From the NCBI GenBank assembly GCA_964431205.1, contig CAYSIX010000049.1:1-20646 (forward strand): 20,646 nt of DNA, in the 5' to 3' direction. Shown piece after piece: positions 1-7,621 of the stretch (within the stretch, counting starts at the first letter, position 1; each line of letters begins with the position of its first letter). The translations under genes were made by a program, and so were the position numbers. The stretch comes from CAYSIX01 sp964431205 (GTDB lineage Bacteria > Planctomycetota > Phycisphaerae > Phycisphaerales > Phycisphaeraceae). The notes beneath the pieces are model-generated. The model was given only the letters and a program-made list of their open reading frames with translations, had not been told where the DNA came from and did not search any database.

Positions 1-224
1 ACGAAGCAGGTCTCCATGCCCGCCGAGCCCGTCCCGCTCATCGCCAGGGTTGTCTCGTTAGTGGTCTGAAACACGCGGCGGAGCTTGTCGCGCACGCCGT
101 CCATGAGCTTCAGGAACACGGGGTCGAGGTGGCCGATCGTCGGTCGGCCGAGGGCTTCGAGCACGCGGGGCGGCACGTCGCTGGGCCCGGGCCCGAGCAG
201 GGTGCGTTGAGGGATGGTGGTCAC
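1..224 (-). CDS. Class V aminotransferase (alanine/serine-glyoxylate type), N-terminal part
   Basis: This is the first 74 codons of a gene that runs off the left edge of the window. The translation begins MTTIPQRTLLGPGPSDVPPR and continues through ALGRPTIGHLDPVF, VFQTTNETTLAMSG and GTGSAGMETCF. That pattern is characteristic of the PLP-dependent class V aminotransferases that act as alanine-glyoxylate, serine-glyoxylate or serine-pyruvate transaminases. The Gly-Pro-Gly-Pro motif near residue 12 and the TGSAGMET segment near residue 67 (which contacts the cofactor phosphate in this family) are both visible. The start is a GTG with a GGAG ribosome-binding site six bases upstream; there is no in-frame ATG nearby. 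The PLP lysine lies outside the window, so the exact substrate cannot be decided. The family assignment is firm; the precise activity is inference. Confidence 0.88.
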   Translation of the reverse strand, partial: MTTIPQRTLLGPGPSDVPPRVLEALGRPTIGHLDPVFLKLMDGVRDKLRRVFQTTNETTLAMSGTGSAGMETCF

Positions 225-309
225 GGGCGTCTCCGGTCGATCCGCGAACGGCCCGTGATCGTAACGGGTCGCCGGCCGTCGCGCGGCGGCGATTCGCGAT
301 GAAGTGGAG

Positions 310-334
310 CTCCGGAAGGGTCGCTTCGCCGGAG
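310..334 (-). terminator. Possible stem-loop terminator after the lipoprotein gene
   Basis: CTCCGG (310-315) pairs with CCGGAG (329-334), with an inner AAG/CTT extension. The hairpin starts two bases beyond the TAG stop of the lipoprotein gene on the minus strand. There is no T-run, so it is only a weak candidate for a Rho-independent terminator. Confidence 0.3.
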
Positions 335-336
335 GG

Positions 337-714
337 CTATCTCAGGCGGTCGCGGATGCGGTCGATGATCTGCTTTTCCATGCTGCGGCGGTCGCGCGGC
401 TCGACGTACACGGCGAACTTGGTGCTGCCGGGCCGATCGGGCAGGACGGTCACCACCACGCCCGTGCCCTGCTGATCCAAACCGCGCACGCGGTACGCCC
501 CGCCGCCTGCCTCGCCGCTTTCCTCGATCGCAAAGCCCAGATCACCCACCACCTCGTGCGCGGCGCGATAGGTCGTCTTCGGCCCGGCGGCAACGTAGTT
601 CAGATACGTCGGCCCGACGTCCGGCGAGCCGGCGCAACCCATCGCCGCGACCAGGCATCCCAACAGCAGAACGATTCCACCACCCCGTGCATAGACTCGC
701 GTTGTTCGGCTCAT
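337..714 (-). CDS. Small predicted lipoprotein of unknown function
   Basis: A 125-residue protein starting MSRTTRVYARGG, then a hydrophobic stretch (IVLLLGCLVAA) ending in MGC at residues 25-27. This fits a lipoprotein signal peptide with Cys27 as the lipidated residue; the box is not ideal because Met is at -2. The mature part is about 100 residues, with a basic C-terminal helix (MEKQIIDRIRDRLR) and two likely beta-strands (GGGAYRVRGLD, GTGVVVTVLPD, TKFAVYVEP). This resembles small planctomycete DUF3568-like lipoproteins, but I cannot assign a family with certainty. The ATG at 714 was chosen over a longer open frame because GGTGGGA precedes it and the signal peptide starts there. It is divergent from the SprT-like gene. 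Confidence 0.72.
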   Translation of the reverse strand: MSRTTRVYARGGGIVLLLGCLVAAMGCAGSPDVGPTYLNYVAAGPKTTYRAAHEVVGDLGFAIEESGEAGGGAYRVRGLDQQGTGVVVTVLPDRPGSTKFAVYVEPRDRRSMEKQIIDRIRDRLR

Positions 715-820
715 TGTGCGTCCCACCAGATCGTTGAACACCCCGCCCCATGTTAGCCTCATGCCAGCGGAGCGGCGCGACGCCCCCGCTGGACCGACCC
801 GCGACGGTAGACTCCTGACG

Positions 821-1261
821 ATGGACCGATGGACGGCGGCAAGACTGGCCCGGCAACTGATGGATCGGCACGGCCTGGCCGACTGGTCTTTTGCCTTCAA
901 CCGCCACAAGACGCACCTGGGCCTGTGCCGGTACGACGACCGACGGATCGAGCTGTCGATCCACTACGTGCTGGCCAACGATGAGCCGAGCGTGCGGGAC
1001 ACGGTGCTGCACGAGATCGCGCACGCGCTGGCGGGGCCGGCGGCGGGACACGGCCGGCTGTGGAAGCGCTGGTGTGAGCGGCTGGGCGCCACGCCGCGGT
1101 CGTGCGGCGAGGCGACGATGCCGCTGGGGCGGTGGCGGGGCGTGTGCCCGTCGTGCGGTTACGTCTACAGCCGACACCGTCGGCCGGCCGCGCGGGCAGT
1201 CTATTCCTGTCGCGATTGCGGGCCACGGCGGGGGCGCCTCACGTTCGTGTGCAAGCCGTAA
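821..1261 (+). CDS. SprT-like zinc metalloprotein with C-terminal zinc ribbon
   Basis: A 146-residue protein with a SprT-like metallopeptidase core. HEIAH at residues 64-68 supplies the two zinc histidines and the catalytic glutamate, and the downstream GHG (His77) is in the usual place for the third ligand. The upstream segment LGLCRYDDRRIELS matches the strand pattern of the family. The C-terminus holds a zinc ribbon with CPSC at 109-112 and CRDC at 130-133, as in many short bacterial SprT-like proteins. Known relatives include SprT and the DNA-protein-crosslink protease SPRTN, but the role of the short bacterial forms is not settled and I do not claim one. The start is uncertain: ATG 821 lies just before the domain with a poor ribosome site, and ATG 761 would add 20 residues of low-complexity sequence. 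Confidence 0.85.
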   Translation: MDRWTAARLARQLMDRHGLADWSFAFNRHKTHLGLCRYDDRRIELSIHYVLANDEPSVRDTVLHEIAHALAGPAAGHGRLWKRWCERLGATPRSCGEATMPLGRWRGVCPSCGYVYSRHRRPAARAVYSCRDCGPRRGRLTFVCKP

Positions 1262-1300
1262 CCGGGCCGCCGCGACGGGCGTGAGGGTCGTGCGCTTTGC

Positions 1301-2047
1301 TCAGGCGACCATCGTCGCCAGGTTCTGGTACCCCACGCGCGACGACTCCATCGCCGTGTCGGTCCAGTTGCTGTCCTGCTCGACGACCAGGTAGCGCACG
1401 CCGTGCTTCGGCGCCGCGCGTACGAGGGCCGGGATGTCCACCGTGCCGCGACCGATCTCGGTGAACCCGCCCTCGTCGGTGTCGGCCATGTCTTTGAGGT
1501 GCAACAGGGGCAGGCGGCCGCTGAGCTTCTCGAGCCAGTCCAGCGGGTCATCACCGCCCTTCTGCACCCAGTACACGTCCAGCTCGGAAGCGAGGTCGGT
1601 GCCGTCGAAGAGGATGTCGATGCCGCGGCGGCCGTCAGGCAGCGTCTCGAACTCGAACGCGTGATTGTGGTAACAGATCGTGATGCCGTGGTCCCGGGCC
1701 TTGGCGTTGGCATCGGTGAGCATGCGCAAGGTCCGCTCGAAGCCCTCGGCGGTGCGATGCTTTTCATCGAGCCAGGGGCAGACGATCAGGTCGTAGCCGA
1801 AGGTCCTGGCCTGGTGGATCGCGGCGTCGAGGTCGTCGGCGAGCACGGGCAGGCCATCGTGAGACGCGATCGCCGTCAGGCCGAGCCGGTCCAGGATGGC
1901 TTTGGCCTGCTCGGGCGTGCGCCCGTACAGCCCGGCCAGCTCCACGTGCCGATATCCGATCTCGGCGACCTGGCGCAGGGCACCCTCGAAGTCGTCTTTC
2001 AGAAAATCACGGATGGTGTAGAGCTGCAGCGCGATAGGCAGGCTCAT
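1301..2047 (-). CDS. TIM-barrel sugar phosphate isomerase/epimerase family protein
   Basis: A 248-residue protein of the xylose isomerase-like / AP endonuclease family 2 TIM-barrel fold. It starts MSLPIALQLYTIRD, the typical first strand of this family. It contains HVELAGLYG (Glu36), CYHNHAFEFE (126-135), SELDVYWVQKGG (Asp157), LLHLKDM (His183) and VVEQD (Glu223). The YHNH..EFE motif and the later Asp, His and Glu are the usual metal-binding and catalytic positions. Related proteins act on sugars or inositol derivatives (isomerases, epimerases, inosose dehydratase); the substrate here cannot be read from the sequence. There is no signal peptide, so it is probably cytoplasmic. ATG 2047 is preceded by a strong AAGGAG, which favours it over a start 16 codons upstream. 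It is transcribed away from dnaE. Confidence 0.88.
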   Translation of the reverse strand: MSLPIALQLYTIRDFLKDDFEGALRQVAEIGYRHVELAGLYGRTPEQAKAILDRLGLTAIASHDGLPVLADDLDAAIHQARTFGYDLIVCPWLDEKHRTAEGFERTLRMLTDANAKARDHGITICYHNHAFEFETLPDGRRGIDILFDGTDLASELDVYWVQKGGDDPLDWLEKLSGRLPLLHLKDMADTDEGGFTEIGRGTVDIPALVRAAPKHGVRYLVVEQDSNWTDTAMESSRVGYQNLATMVA

Positions 2048-2190
2048 GGTCCAACTCCTTTCCTTCCCCCTTCGCCTCCTCGAGTGCAATTCCAAGCGTA
2101 GCCGGCGCCCCGGCGGGACGCAACACTGCGGCGTCGGCCGCGCGGCCGCGACGCCTTCGCCACACGCCGCCGATCACGGGTCAATCCGCA

Positions 2191-2220
2191 TCGACACCGC
2201 CGCGCCCGGTGGTGTATAAC
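2191..2220 (+). promoter_or_regulatory. Candidate promoter of dnaE
   Basis: TCGACA (2191-2196) and TATAAC (2215-2220), separated by 18 bases, resemble sigma-70 -35 and -10 boxes. They lie about 60 bases upstream of the dnaE start in otherwise GC-rich sequence. A short GC hairpin (CCGCGC 2234-2239, GCGCGG 2243-2248) would fall in the 5' leader. Confidence 0.5.
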
Positions 2221-2280
2221 AGCGGGGTGAGAACCGCGCCACGCGCGGCGGGGTGACACACCGATCAGGAGCCGCCAGGG

Positions 2281-5200
2281 ATGGCCACCCGCACCGCCAC
2301 CAAGCCGTTCGTCCACCTGCACGTGCACAGCCACTTCTCGCTGCTGGACGGCGCCTGTCGCACGGACCGGCTGGTGGCCCGCGCCCGCGAGCTCAAGCAG
2401 CCGGCGATCGCCATCACCGACCACGGCAGCCTCTTCGGCGCGGTCGACTTCTACACCAAGGCCGTGGACGCCGGCGTCAAGCCGATCCTCGGCATCGAGG
2501 CCTACATGGCGCCCGACTCGCGCCACAGCCGCGTGACCACCGGGGTCAAGGACGGCGGGTATCACCTGCTGCTGCTGGCCGAGAACCTCGCCGGCTACCG
2601 CAACCTGCTCAAGCTCGCCTCGATCGCCTACGTCGAGGGCTTCTACTACAAGCCCCGGATCGACAAGGAAGTCCTCCGGGCTCACCGCGAGGGCCTGATC
2701 GCGACCAGCGCCTGCCTCGGCGGCGAGATCCCCACCGCCCTGCTCGCCGACGACCGCCGCCGCGCCAAACAGCTCGCCGAGACGTACCTCGAGATCTTCG
2801 GGCCCGACCGCTTCTTCATCGAGCTGCAGAAGCACATCCCCGAACAGGATCGGGTGAATCCGGAGCTGATGGACCTGGCCGATCGACTCGGCGTCGGCTG
2901 CGTCGCGACCAACGACGTGCACTTCCTGCTCGAGGACGATCACGATCCCCACGCCGTGCTCTGCTGCATCTCCACCGGCAAGCAGATCAGCGACGAGAGC
3001 CGGATGAAGTACCCGCGTGAGCTGTTCCTCAAGAGCGCCGAGCAGATGTACGCGGCGATGGACGACCCCAAGTGGGTCGCGGCGTGCGCGAACACCGTGC
3101 AGATCGCCGAGCGGTGCAACGTCGAGCTGGACTTCTCGACCAGCCACGCCCCGGTGGTCAAGATCGAGAAGAAAGCCTATGAAGCCCACGGATCCCAATC
3201 CACGGGCTTCGAGCCGATCGACGGGCACGCGCCGGGCTCCACCGAGTGGTACAAGGCGTTCTGCGACCGGTACCGGCTCGAGCCGTTCGACTCCGTCGGG
3301 GACACCGACACCACGGCCGACGAACTCAAGCGTCAGTGCGACGCGGCGCTGCGCGAGCTCTGCGAGGCCGGGCTGCTGTGGCGCTACGGTGAAACCGGAG
3401 TGACCGACGAGATCCGCGCCCGGCTCGAGCGCGAGCTGCAGGTGCTGGCCGACAAGAGCATCTCCGCCTACTTCCTCATCGTCTGGGACTTCGTCAACGA
3501 GGCGCGGCGGCGCGGGATCCCCGCCAACGCCCGCGGGTCCGGCGTCGGCACCATGGTCGGGTACGTGCTCGGGCTGTCCAATGCCTGCCCGGTCAAGTAC
3601 GGCCTGCTCTTCGAACGCTTCACCGACCCCGACCGCAGCGAATACCCCGACATCGACATCGACATGTGCCAGGACGGCCGCGCCGAGATCATCGAGTACG
3701 TCCGGCAGAAGTACGGCCACGTCGCCCAGATCATCACGTTCGGCACGCTCAAGGCCCGCGCGGCGATCCGCGACGTCGGCCGCGTGCTCAACGTCCCCCT
3801 GCCCGAGGTCGAGAAGGTCTGCAAGCTCGTCGGCGACGGGATCGGCATGACCATCGACAAGGCGCTGGATCGCGAGCCGGAGCTCCGCCAGCTCTACGAG
3901 CAGTCCGAGACGCACCGGCAGATGATCGACACCGCCAGACGGCTCGAGGGCCTGGCCCGGCACGCGGGCGTCCACGCCGCCGGCGTCGTCGTCGCCACCC
4001 AGCCCCTGGACAACATCATCCCGCTCTACAAGCCCGCCGGCGCCGATCAGCTCGTCACCCAGTGGGACGGGCCCACCGTCGAGAAGGTCGGCCTGCTGAA
4101 GATGGACTTCCTCGGCCTGCGCACGCTCTCGATCATCGAGCGGGCCAGGCAACTGATCCGCCAGTCGCTCGACGACCGGACCATCCGCGCGACGATCAAC
4201 GCCGGGCGGCAAGCCCACGGATTGCAACCCGTCGGCCTCGATACCGACCCCTTGGACCTCGAGCGGCTGACTTACGACGACCCGAAGGTGTTCGAGCTGT
4301 TCGCGCGCGCCGAGACCGCGGGGATCTTCCAGTTCGAGTCCGGCGGGATGCGCAACACGCTGCTGGGCATGAAGCCGGACCGGCTCGAGGACCTGATCGC
4401 CGCCAACGCCCTGTTCCGTCCGGGGCCGATGGAGCTGATCCCCAACTACAACAACCGCAAGCACGGCCGCGAGCCCGTGCCCAGCGTCCACCCGATCGTC
4501 GACCGCCTCACCGCCGAAACCTACGGCATCATGGTCTACCAGGAGCAGGTGATGCAGGTGGTCAACCAGCTCGGGGGGATCCCCCTGCGGCAGGCGTACA
4601 CGCTGATCAAGGCGATCTCGAAGAAGAAGAAGCCGATCATCGACGCCAACCGCGCGCAGTTCATCGCCGGCGCGGCCGGGCACGGCGTCTCCGAGGCGCA
4701 GGCCCAGCAGCTCTTCGAGCTGATCCTGAACTTCGCCGGCTACGGGTTCAACAAGTCGCACTCGACCGGCTACGCGATCGTCGCGTACCAGACGGGCTAC
4801 CTCAAGACGTACTTCCCGCTGCAGTACATGGCGGCGGTGCTGACGTACGAGTCGGTGAGCATCGACAAGGTGGTCGAGTACATCGACGAGTGCCGGCGGG
4901 TGCGCCTGCCGGACGGGCGGCGGGGCATCGAGGTCCGACCGCCGGACATCAACGAGTCGGACATCGCGTTCACGGTGGTGTTCGACGATGCCGAGCCGCG
5001 CGACGCCAACCACGGGCACGTCCGTTTCGGGCTCTCGGCGGTCAAGGGCGTCGGCGAGAAGGCGATCCGGGCGATCCTGGACGAGCGGAGCAAGAACGGG
5101 CCGTTCACCAGCTTGTACGACTTCTGCGAGCGTGTGCCGCTGGGCGCGGTGAACCGGGCGACGATCGAGGCGTTGATCAAGTGCGGGGCGTTCGACGGCG

Positions 5201-6222
5201 TGCACGGGATGGAGCAACGGGCGGCGATGGTCGAGGCGCTGGACGCGGCGATCCAGTCGGGCCAGCGTGTCGCGGCCGACCGGGACTCGGGTCAGATGAA
5301 CTTCTTCGGCGTGTTCACCGAAGCACAAGCCGGGCCCGAGCGAGCGACGAGCGCAGGCTCGGGTTCATCCGCATCAAGCGGGGAGCCGGTCACGCTGCCG
5401 CGCGTCGAGCCCTGGCCCACGCGCGAGCAGTTGCGCTTCGAGAAGGAGGTGCTCGGGTTCTACCTGACCAGCCACCCGCTCGATCAGCACGCCGACACGA
5501 TCGAGCGGTTCTCGACCTGCACGATCGACGAGGCCAAGCAGCTCCGCGCCGGGCAGGAGGTCGTCGTCGGCGGGATGCTCAGCCGCGTCCGCCCCACGTT
5601 CACCCGGCAAAAGCAGGAAAAGATGGCGATGCTCACGATCGAGGACCGCCAGGCCTCGATCGACGCGGTCGTCTTCCCCCGCACGTACGACCTCAGCGCC
5701 TCGCTGCTGGAGGTGGACCGGATCGTGTTCCTGCGCGGCAAGGTCGATCGCAACCGCGAGGAGCCCAACCTCGTGGTGGACAAGGTGATCCCGCTGGAGC
5801 AGGCGGCCGCGATGCTGACCGAGCGCGTCCGCATCGTCATTCACGACGGGACCGACGCGTCGCAGGGCACGAAGCTCAACGGCGAGTTCACCGACCTGCG
5901 GGAGCTGCTGCGCCGGGCGGCTCAGCGCGGTGAGCGAGCCACCGCCGACGTCGCCCTGGAGCTGCACCAGGCCGGTCGTGTCGTGACGCTGAAGCTCAAC
6001 GGCCTGCGCGTGGCCGTGGACGACCACCTCGTGCACGGGGTCCACGCGATCCTCCGTCGCGCCGCCGCCCACGGCCGCTGCGAGCTGATCGGCCCGGCCA
6101 AGGTCCGCCCCCGTCCGGACGCGGCCGCACGGCTCGACGCCCCCGCCGAGCACGTCCCCACCATCGCCATGACCTCCCGCGTGCAGGACGGCGAGCTGTG
6201 CGCCAGCCTCGACCGGTACTGA
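2281..6222 (+). CDS. dnaE: DNA polymerase III alpha subunit (DnaE)
   Basis: The replicative C-family DNA polymerase, 1313 residues, against about 1160 in E. coli. The N-terminal PHP domain (about 10-230) begins FVHLHVHSHFSLLDG. Its nine usual metal ligands all appear present: His14, His16, Asp23, His48, Glu73, His95, Cys145, Asp212 and His214. This suggests an active PHP site rather than the degenerate E. coli form. The palm holds PDIDIDMC (Asp459, Asp461) and LLKMDFLGLRTL (Asp609), the catalytic aspartates. GYGFNKSHSTGYA near 820-832 and the C-terminal OB-fold (VVVGGMLSRVRPTFTRQKQEKM, about 1096-1117) are also typical. Part of the extra length is a region around 285-350, a segment at 640-660 and a Ser/Gly-rich linker at about 1014-1036, all of which contain palindromic DNA (separate entries). 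ATG 2281 follows AGGAG, and the PHP domain begins at once. Confidence 0.98.
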   Translation: MATRTATKPFVHLHVHSHFSLLDGACRTDRLVARARELKQPAIAITDHGSLFGAVDFYTKAVDAGVKPILGIEAYMAPDSRHSRVTTGVKDGGYHLLLLAENLAGYRNLLKLASIAYVEGFYYKPRIDKEVLRAHREGLIATSACLGGEIPTALLADDRRRAKQLAETYLEIFGPDRFFIELQKHIPEQDRVNPELMDLADRLGVGCVATNDVHFLLEDDHDPHAVLCCISTGKQISDESRMKYPRELFLKSAEQMYAAMDDPKWVAACANTVQIAERCNVELDFSTSHAPVVKIEKKAYEAHGSQSTGFEPIDGHAPGSTEWYKAFCDRYRLEPFDSVGDTDTTADELKRQCDAALRELCEAGLLWRYGETGVTDEIRARLERELQVLADKSISAYFLIVWDFVNEARRRGIPANARGSGVGTMVGYVLGLSNACPVKYGLLFERFTDPDRSEYPDIDIDMCQDGRAEIIEYVRQKYGHVAQIITFGTLKARAAIRDVGRVLNVPLPEVEKVCKLVGDGIGMTIDKALDREPELRQLYEQSETHRQMIDTARRLEGLARHAGVHAAGVVVATQPLDNIIPLYKPAGADQLVTQWDGPTVEKVGLLKMDFLGLRTLSIIERARQLIRQSLDDRTIRATINAGRQAHGLQPVGLDTDPLDLERLTYDDPKVFELFARAETAGIFQFESGGMRNTLLGMKPDRLEDLIAANALFRPGPMELIPNYNNRKHGREPVPSVHPIVDRLTAETYGIMVYQEQVMQVVNQLGGIPLRQAYTLIKAISKKKKPIIDANRAQFIAGAAGHGVSEAQAQQLFELILNFAGYGFNKSHSTGYAIVAYQTGYLKTYFPLQYMAAVLTYESVSIDKVVEYIDECRRVRLPDGRRGIEVRPPDINESDIAFTVVFDDAEPRDANHGHVRFGLSAVKGVGEKAIRAILDERSKNGPFTSLYDFCERVPLGAVNRATIEALIKCGAFDGVHGMEQRAAMVEALDAAIQSGQRVAADRDSGQMNFFGVFTEAQAGPERATSAGSGSSASSGEPVTLPRVEPWPTREQLRFEKEVLGFYLTSHPLDQHADTIERFSTCTIDEAKQLRAGQEVVVGGMLSRVRPTFTRQKQEKMAMLTIEDRQASIDAVVFPRTYDLSASLLEVDRIVFLRGKVDRNREEPNLVVDKVIPLEQAAAMLTERVRIVIHDGTDASQGTKLNGEFTDLRELLRRAAQRGERATADVALELHQAGRVVTLKLNGLRVAVDDHLVHGVHAILRRAAAHGRCELIGPAKVRPRPDAAARLDAPAEHVPTIAMTSRVQDGELCASLDRY
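3181..3210 (+). repeat. REP-like palindrome inside dnaE, copy 1
   Basis: GAAGCCCACGGAT (3181-3193) and ATCCACGGGCTTC (3198-3210) flank a CCCA loop; 11 of 13 positions pair. It shares the exact 12-mer AAGCCCACGGAT, and the following CAA at the same spacing, with a second copy at 4211. It encodes residues 301-310 of DnaE (EAHGSQSTGF) in a stretch that is longer than in typical DnaE proteins. Confidence 0.65.
4211..4238 (+). repeat. REP-like palindrome inside dnaE, copy 2
   Basis: AAGCCCACGGAT (4211-4222) and the arm 4227-4238 flank a TGCA loop; 9 of 12 positions pair. The left arm is identical over 12 bases to copy 1 and is read in the same frame (QAHGLQPVGL, about residues 644-653). From memory it closely resembles a short palindrome common in planctomycete genomes (AAGCCCACGGATT...AATCCGTGGGCTT); I could not check this. 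Confidence 0.6.
5335..5363 (+). repeat. Palindrome in the dnaE linker, unrelated in sequence to copies 1 and 2
   Basis: CCCGAGC (5335-5341) and GCTCGGG (5357-5363) form a 7-bp stem around a 15-base loop containing GAGCGACGAGCG. It encodes part of a low-complexity linker (GPERATSAGSGSSASSG) between the polymerase core and the OB-fold region of DnaE. Confidence 0.5.
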
Positions 6223-6277
6223 GCCCCCTCCGCTTCGACCGCAGTGGGCATCCAAACCGTCATGGGAAAGGCTTGAC

Positions 6278-6862
6278 ATGGCCCTTTATGAACAGCCAGC
6301 CGTGATGACGCTGGTCGAAGCGGCGATTGGTGTTTTCAGACGCCAGAAACAGTTCGCCGAGCACTGCTTCCAACAGCTCAACGACGAGCAGTTCTTTGCC
6401 GAGCCGTACGCGGGGCACAACAGCGTCGGTGTGATCGCCCAACACGTGGGCGGGAATCTGCTCAGCCGATGGACCAACTTCCTGACCGAGGACGGCGAAA
6501 AGCCGTGGCGGGACCGGGAGGCTGAGTTTGCCCGGCCCGGGCAGGACCTGGAGGCGCATCGCAGTCGCGTGATGGACCAGTGGGAGCGGGGCTGGGCAAC
6601 GCTCTTCGATGCGCTCACGTCCCTACGGCCTGAAGAGCTGCACCGGACCGTCCGCATCCGCGGCGTGGACCACTCGATCCCCTTGGCGATCCTCCGACAG
6701 GTGGACCATTACGCGCATCACGTGGGGCAGATCGCCACGATCTCACGCATGCATGTCGGGTCAGACCGATGGACCTGGTTCACGCCGACACCGGGCGGTA
6801 CGGCGGCCTACAACGCCTCGCTCGGCTTCGACCCGCCTGCCGCCGATCGGCCCGGGCGGTGA
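6278..6862 (+). CDS. DinB-like four-helix protein (DUF1572 type)
   Basis: A 194-residue protein with the all-helical DinB/YfiT-like layout. NSVGVIAQHVGGNLLSRW (His56) and QVDHYAHHVGQI (His144, His148) supply the three histidines that bind a metal in the DinB superfamily. The segment between them (NFLTEDGEKPWRDREAEF) is characteristic of the DUF1572 branch. Some superfamily members are thiol-dependent transferases; the function of this branch is unknown to me. GGAAAGG lies six bases before the ATG. It starts 55 nt after dnaE on the same strand and could be cotranscribed, but there is no evident functional link. Confidence 0.85.
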   Translation: MALYEQPAVMTLVEAAIGVFRRQKQFAEHCFQQLNDEQFFAEPYAGHNSVGVIAQHVGGNLLSRWTNFLTEDGEKPWRDREAEFARPGQDLEAHRSRVMDQWERGWATLFDALTSLRPEELHRTVRIRGVDHSIPLAILRQVDHYAHHVGQIATISRMHVGSDRWTWFTPTPGGTAAYNASLGFDPPAADRPGR

Positions 6863-6922
6863 AACAGCAGGCTGAAACGGGCTTCCAAAATGCTTTGGCG
6901 TGTGATATCATCCGCCCAATCG

Positions 6923-6943
6923 CCCCCTTGAAAGGGTGTTTTC
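6923..6943 (+). terminator. Possible terminator after the DinB-like gene
   Basis: CCCTT (6925-6929) and AAGGG (6932-6936), followed by TGTTTTC. The T-rich tail is right for a Rho-independent terminator, but the stem is short and the loop small. Confidence 0.3.
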
Positions 6944-7048
6944 TGGCCACTGCCCTGTAACAACCCGGCCGTCTCTCAGCGGCGTCTCGCCGTCGGGGAT
7001 GGGGTGCGCCCGCGTCCGGGCACGCCCCGCCTGTCGATCGCGCCGGGT

Positions 7049-7058
7049 NNNNNNNNNN
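7049..7058. other. Assembly gap 1 (10 N)
   Basis: Ten consecutive Ns. All three gaps in the window have the same length, so it is probably a placeholder rather than a measured distance. Confidence 0.95.
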
Positions 7059-7119
7059 CGGGTTGCCCTCCGCTTGTGACCGTGACTTTCTCTGGCCACG
7101 CAAGCGCGAGTTTTTCCAT

Positions 7120-7503
7120 ATGTCATCGAAGTCGCGACGCCGGCACGAGGGTGCCGGCTTTACGTGCGTTCACTGTCGGCAGCCGGTGGACGGCCGATCG
7201 TTCGGCACGCGCCACCGCAATCACTGTCCCTACTGCCTCTGGTCGCGTCACGTGGACGAGCGGGTGGGCGACCGGCGTGCGGGCTGCCGGGCTGGCATGG
7301 AGCCGATCGGGGTCGAGGTGCGCGCCGACGGGGAGTGGGCGATCATTCACCGTTGCACCGGCTGCGGCGCGATCCGCACGAACCGGATCGCCGGCGACGA
7401 TCAGGAGCTGGCTCTGCTGCAGTTGGCGCTGCGGCCGCTGGCGCACCCGCCGTTCCCGCTGGACCGGCTGCCGACGCTCGTCGGGCCCCCGGCCGGCCCG
7501 TGA
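7120..7503 (+). CDS. RNHCP domain zinc-ribbon protein
   Basis: A 127-residue protein containing the signature RHRNHCPYCLWSRHVD (31-46), which defines the RNHCP domain. It has four cysteine pairs or singles: CVHC (16-19), CPYC (36-39), Cys56, and CTGC (79-82). Together they suggest two zinc-ribbon-like sites. The conserved GEWAIIHRCTGCG and TNRIAGDDQE segments are also family-typical. The biochemical function of RNHCP proteins is unknown to me; nucleic-acid binding would be a guess. ATG 7120 was preferred over a start 19 codons upstream because the domain begins soon after and the upstream part lies next to the gap. The ribosome site is weak (GCGAG). It is followed 118 nt later by the dodecin gene. 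Confidence 0.9.
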   Translation: MSSKSRRRHEGAGFTCVHCRQPVDGRSFGTRHRNHCPYCLWSRHVDERVGDRRAGCRAGMEPIGVEVRADGEWAIIHRCTGCGAIRTNRIAGDDQELALLQLALRPLAHPPFPLDRLPTLVGPPAGP

Positions 7504-7621
7504 ACCGGCGGCGCCTCGACCGGGCGTCGGTGGTGTGCCTATGCTGCCACCAGAGCCGACGTCACGGAGCAGCTCGGCGACTCACAAGCACCTTGAAACC
7601 GACAAAACGGAGGCAATCACC

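Larger units (their letters stand above)
6863..7119. other. Intergenic stretch containing assembly gap 1
   Basis: This 257-base stretch carries the weak terminator above and ten Ns at 7049-7058. The sequence before the gap ends CGGGT and the sequence after it begins CGGGT, so the true gap may be negative (overlapping contig ends) or small. I see no tRNA or convincing small gene in it. Confidence 0.6.

Noticed and set aside
2044..5328. Open frame of 1,094 codons on the minus strand opposite dnaE
   Set aside because: It is the antisense shadow of a high-GC gene. The translation is rich in Arg, Val, Asp, Leu and Gly with no recognisable domain, while the plus strand is clearly DnaE.
3666..5933. 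755-codon plus-strand open frame within dnaE
   Set aside because: It is an alternative frame of dnaE. The translation is Arg/Pro/Gly-rich and without family signal.
6883..6911. TTCCAA-17-TATCAT as a promoter for the RNHCP gene
   Set aside because: The -35 matches poorly, a terminator-like hairpin follows it directly, and an assembly gap lies between it and the gene.
6863..7119. tRNA or other structured RNA between the DinB-like and RNHCP genes
   Set aside because: I could not fit a cloverleaf or CCA-type end, and the sequence is broken by the gap.
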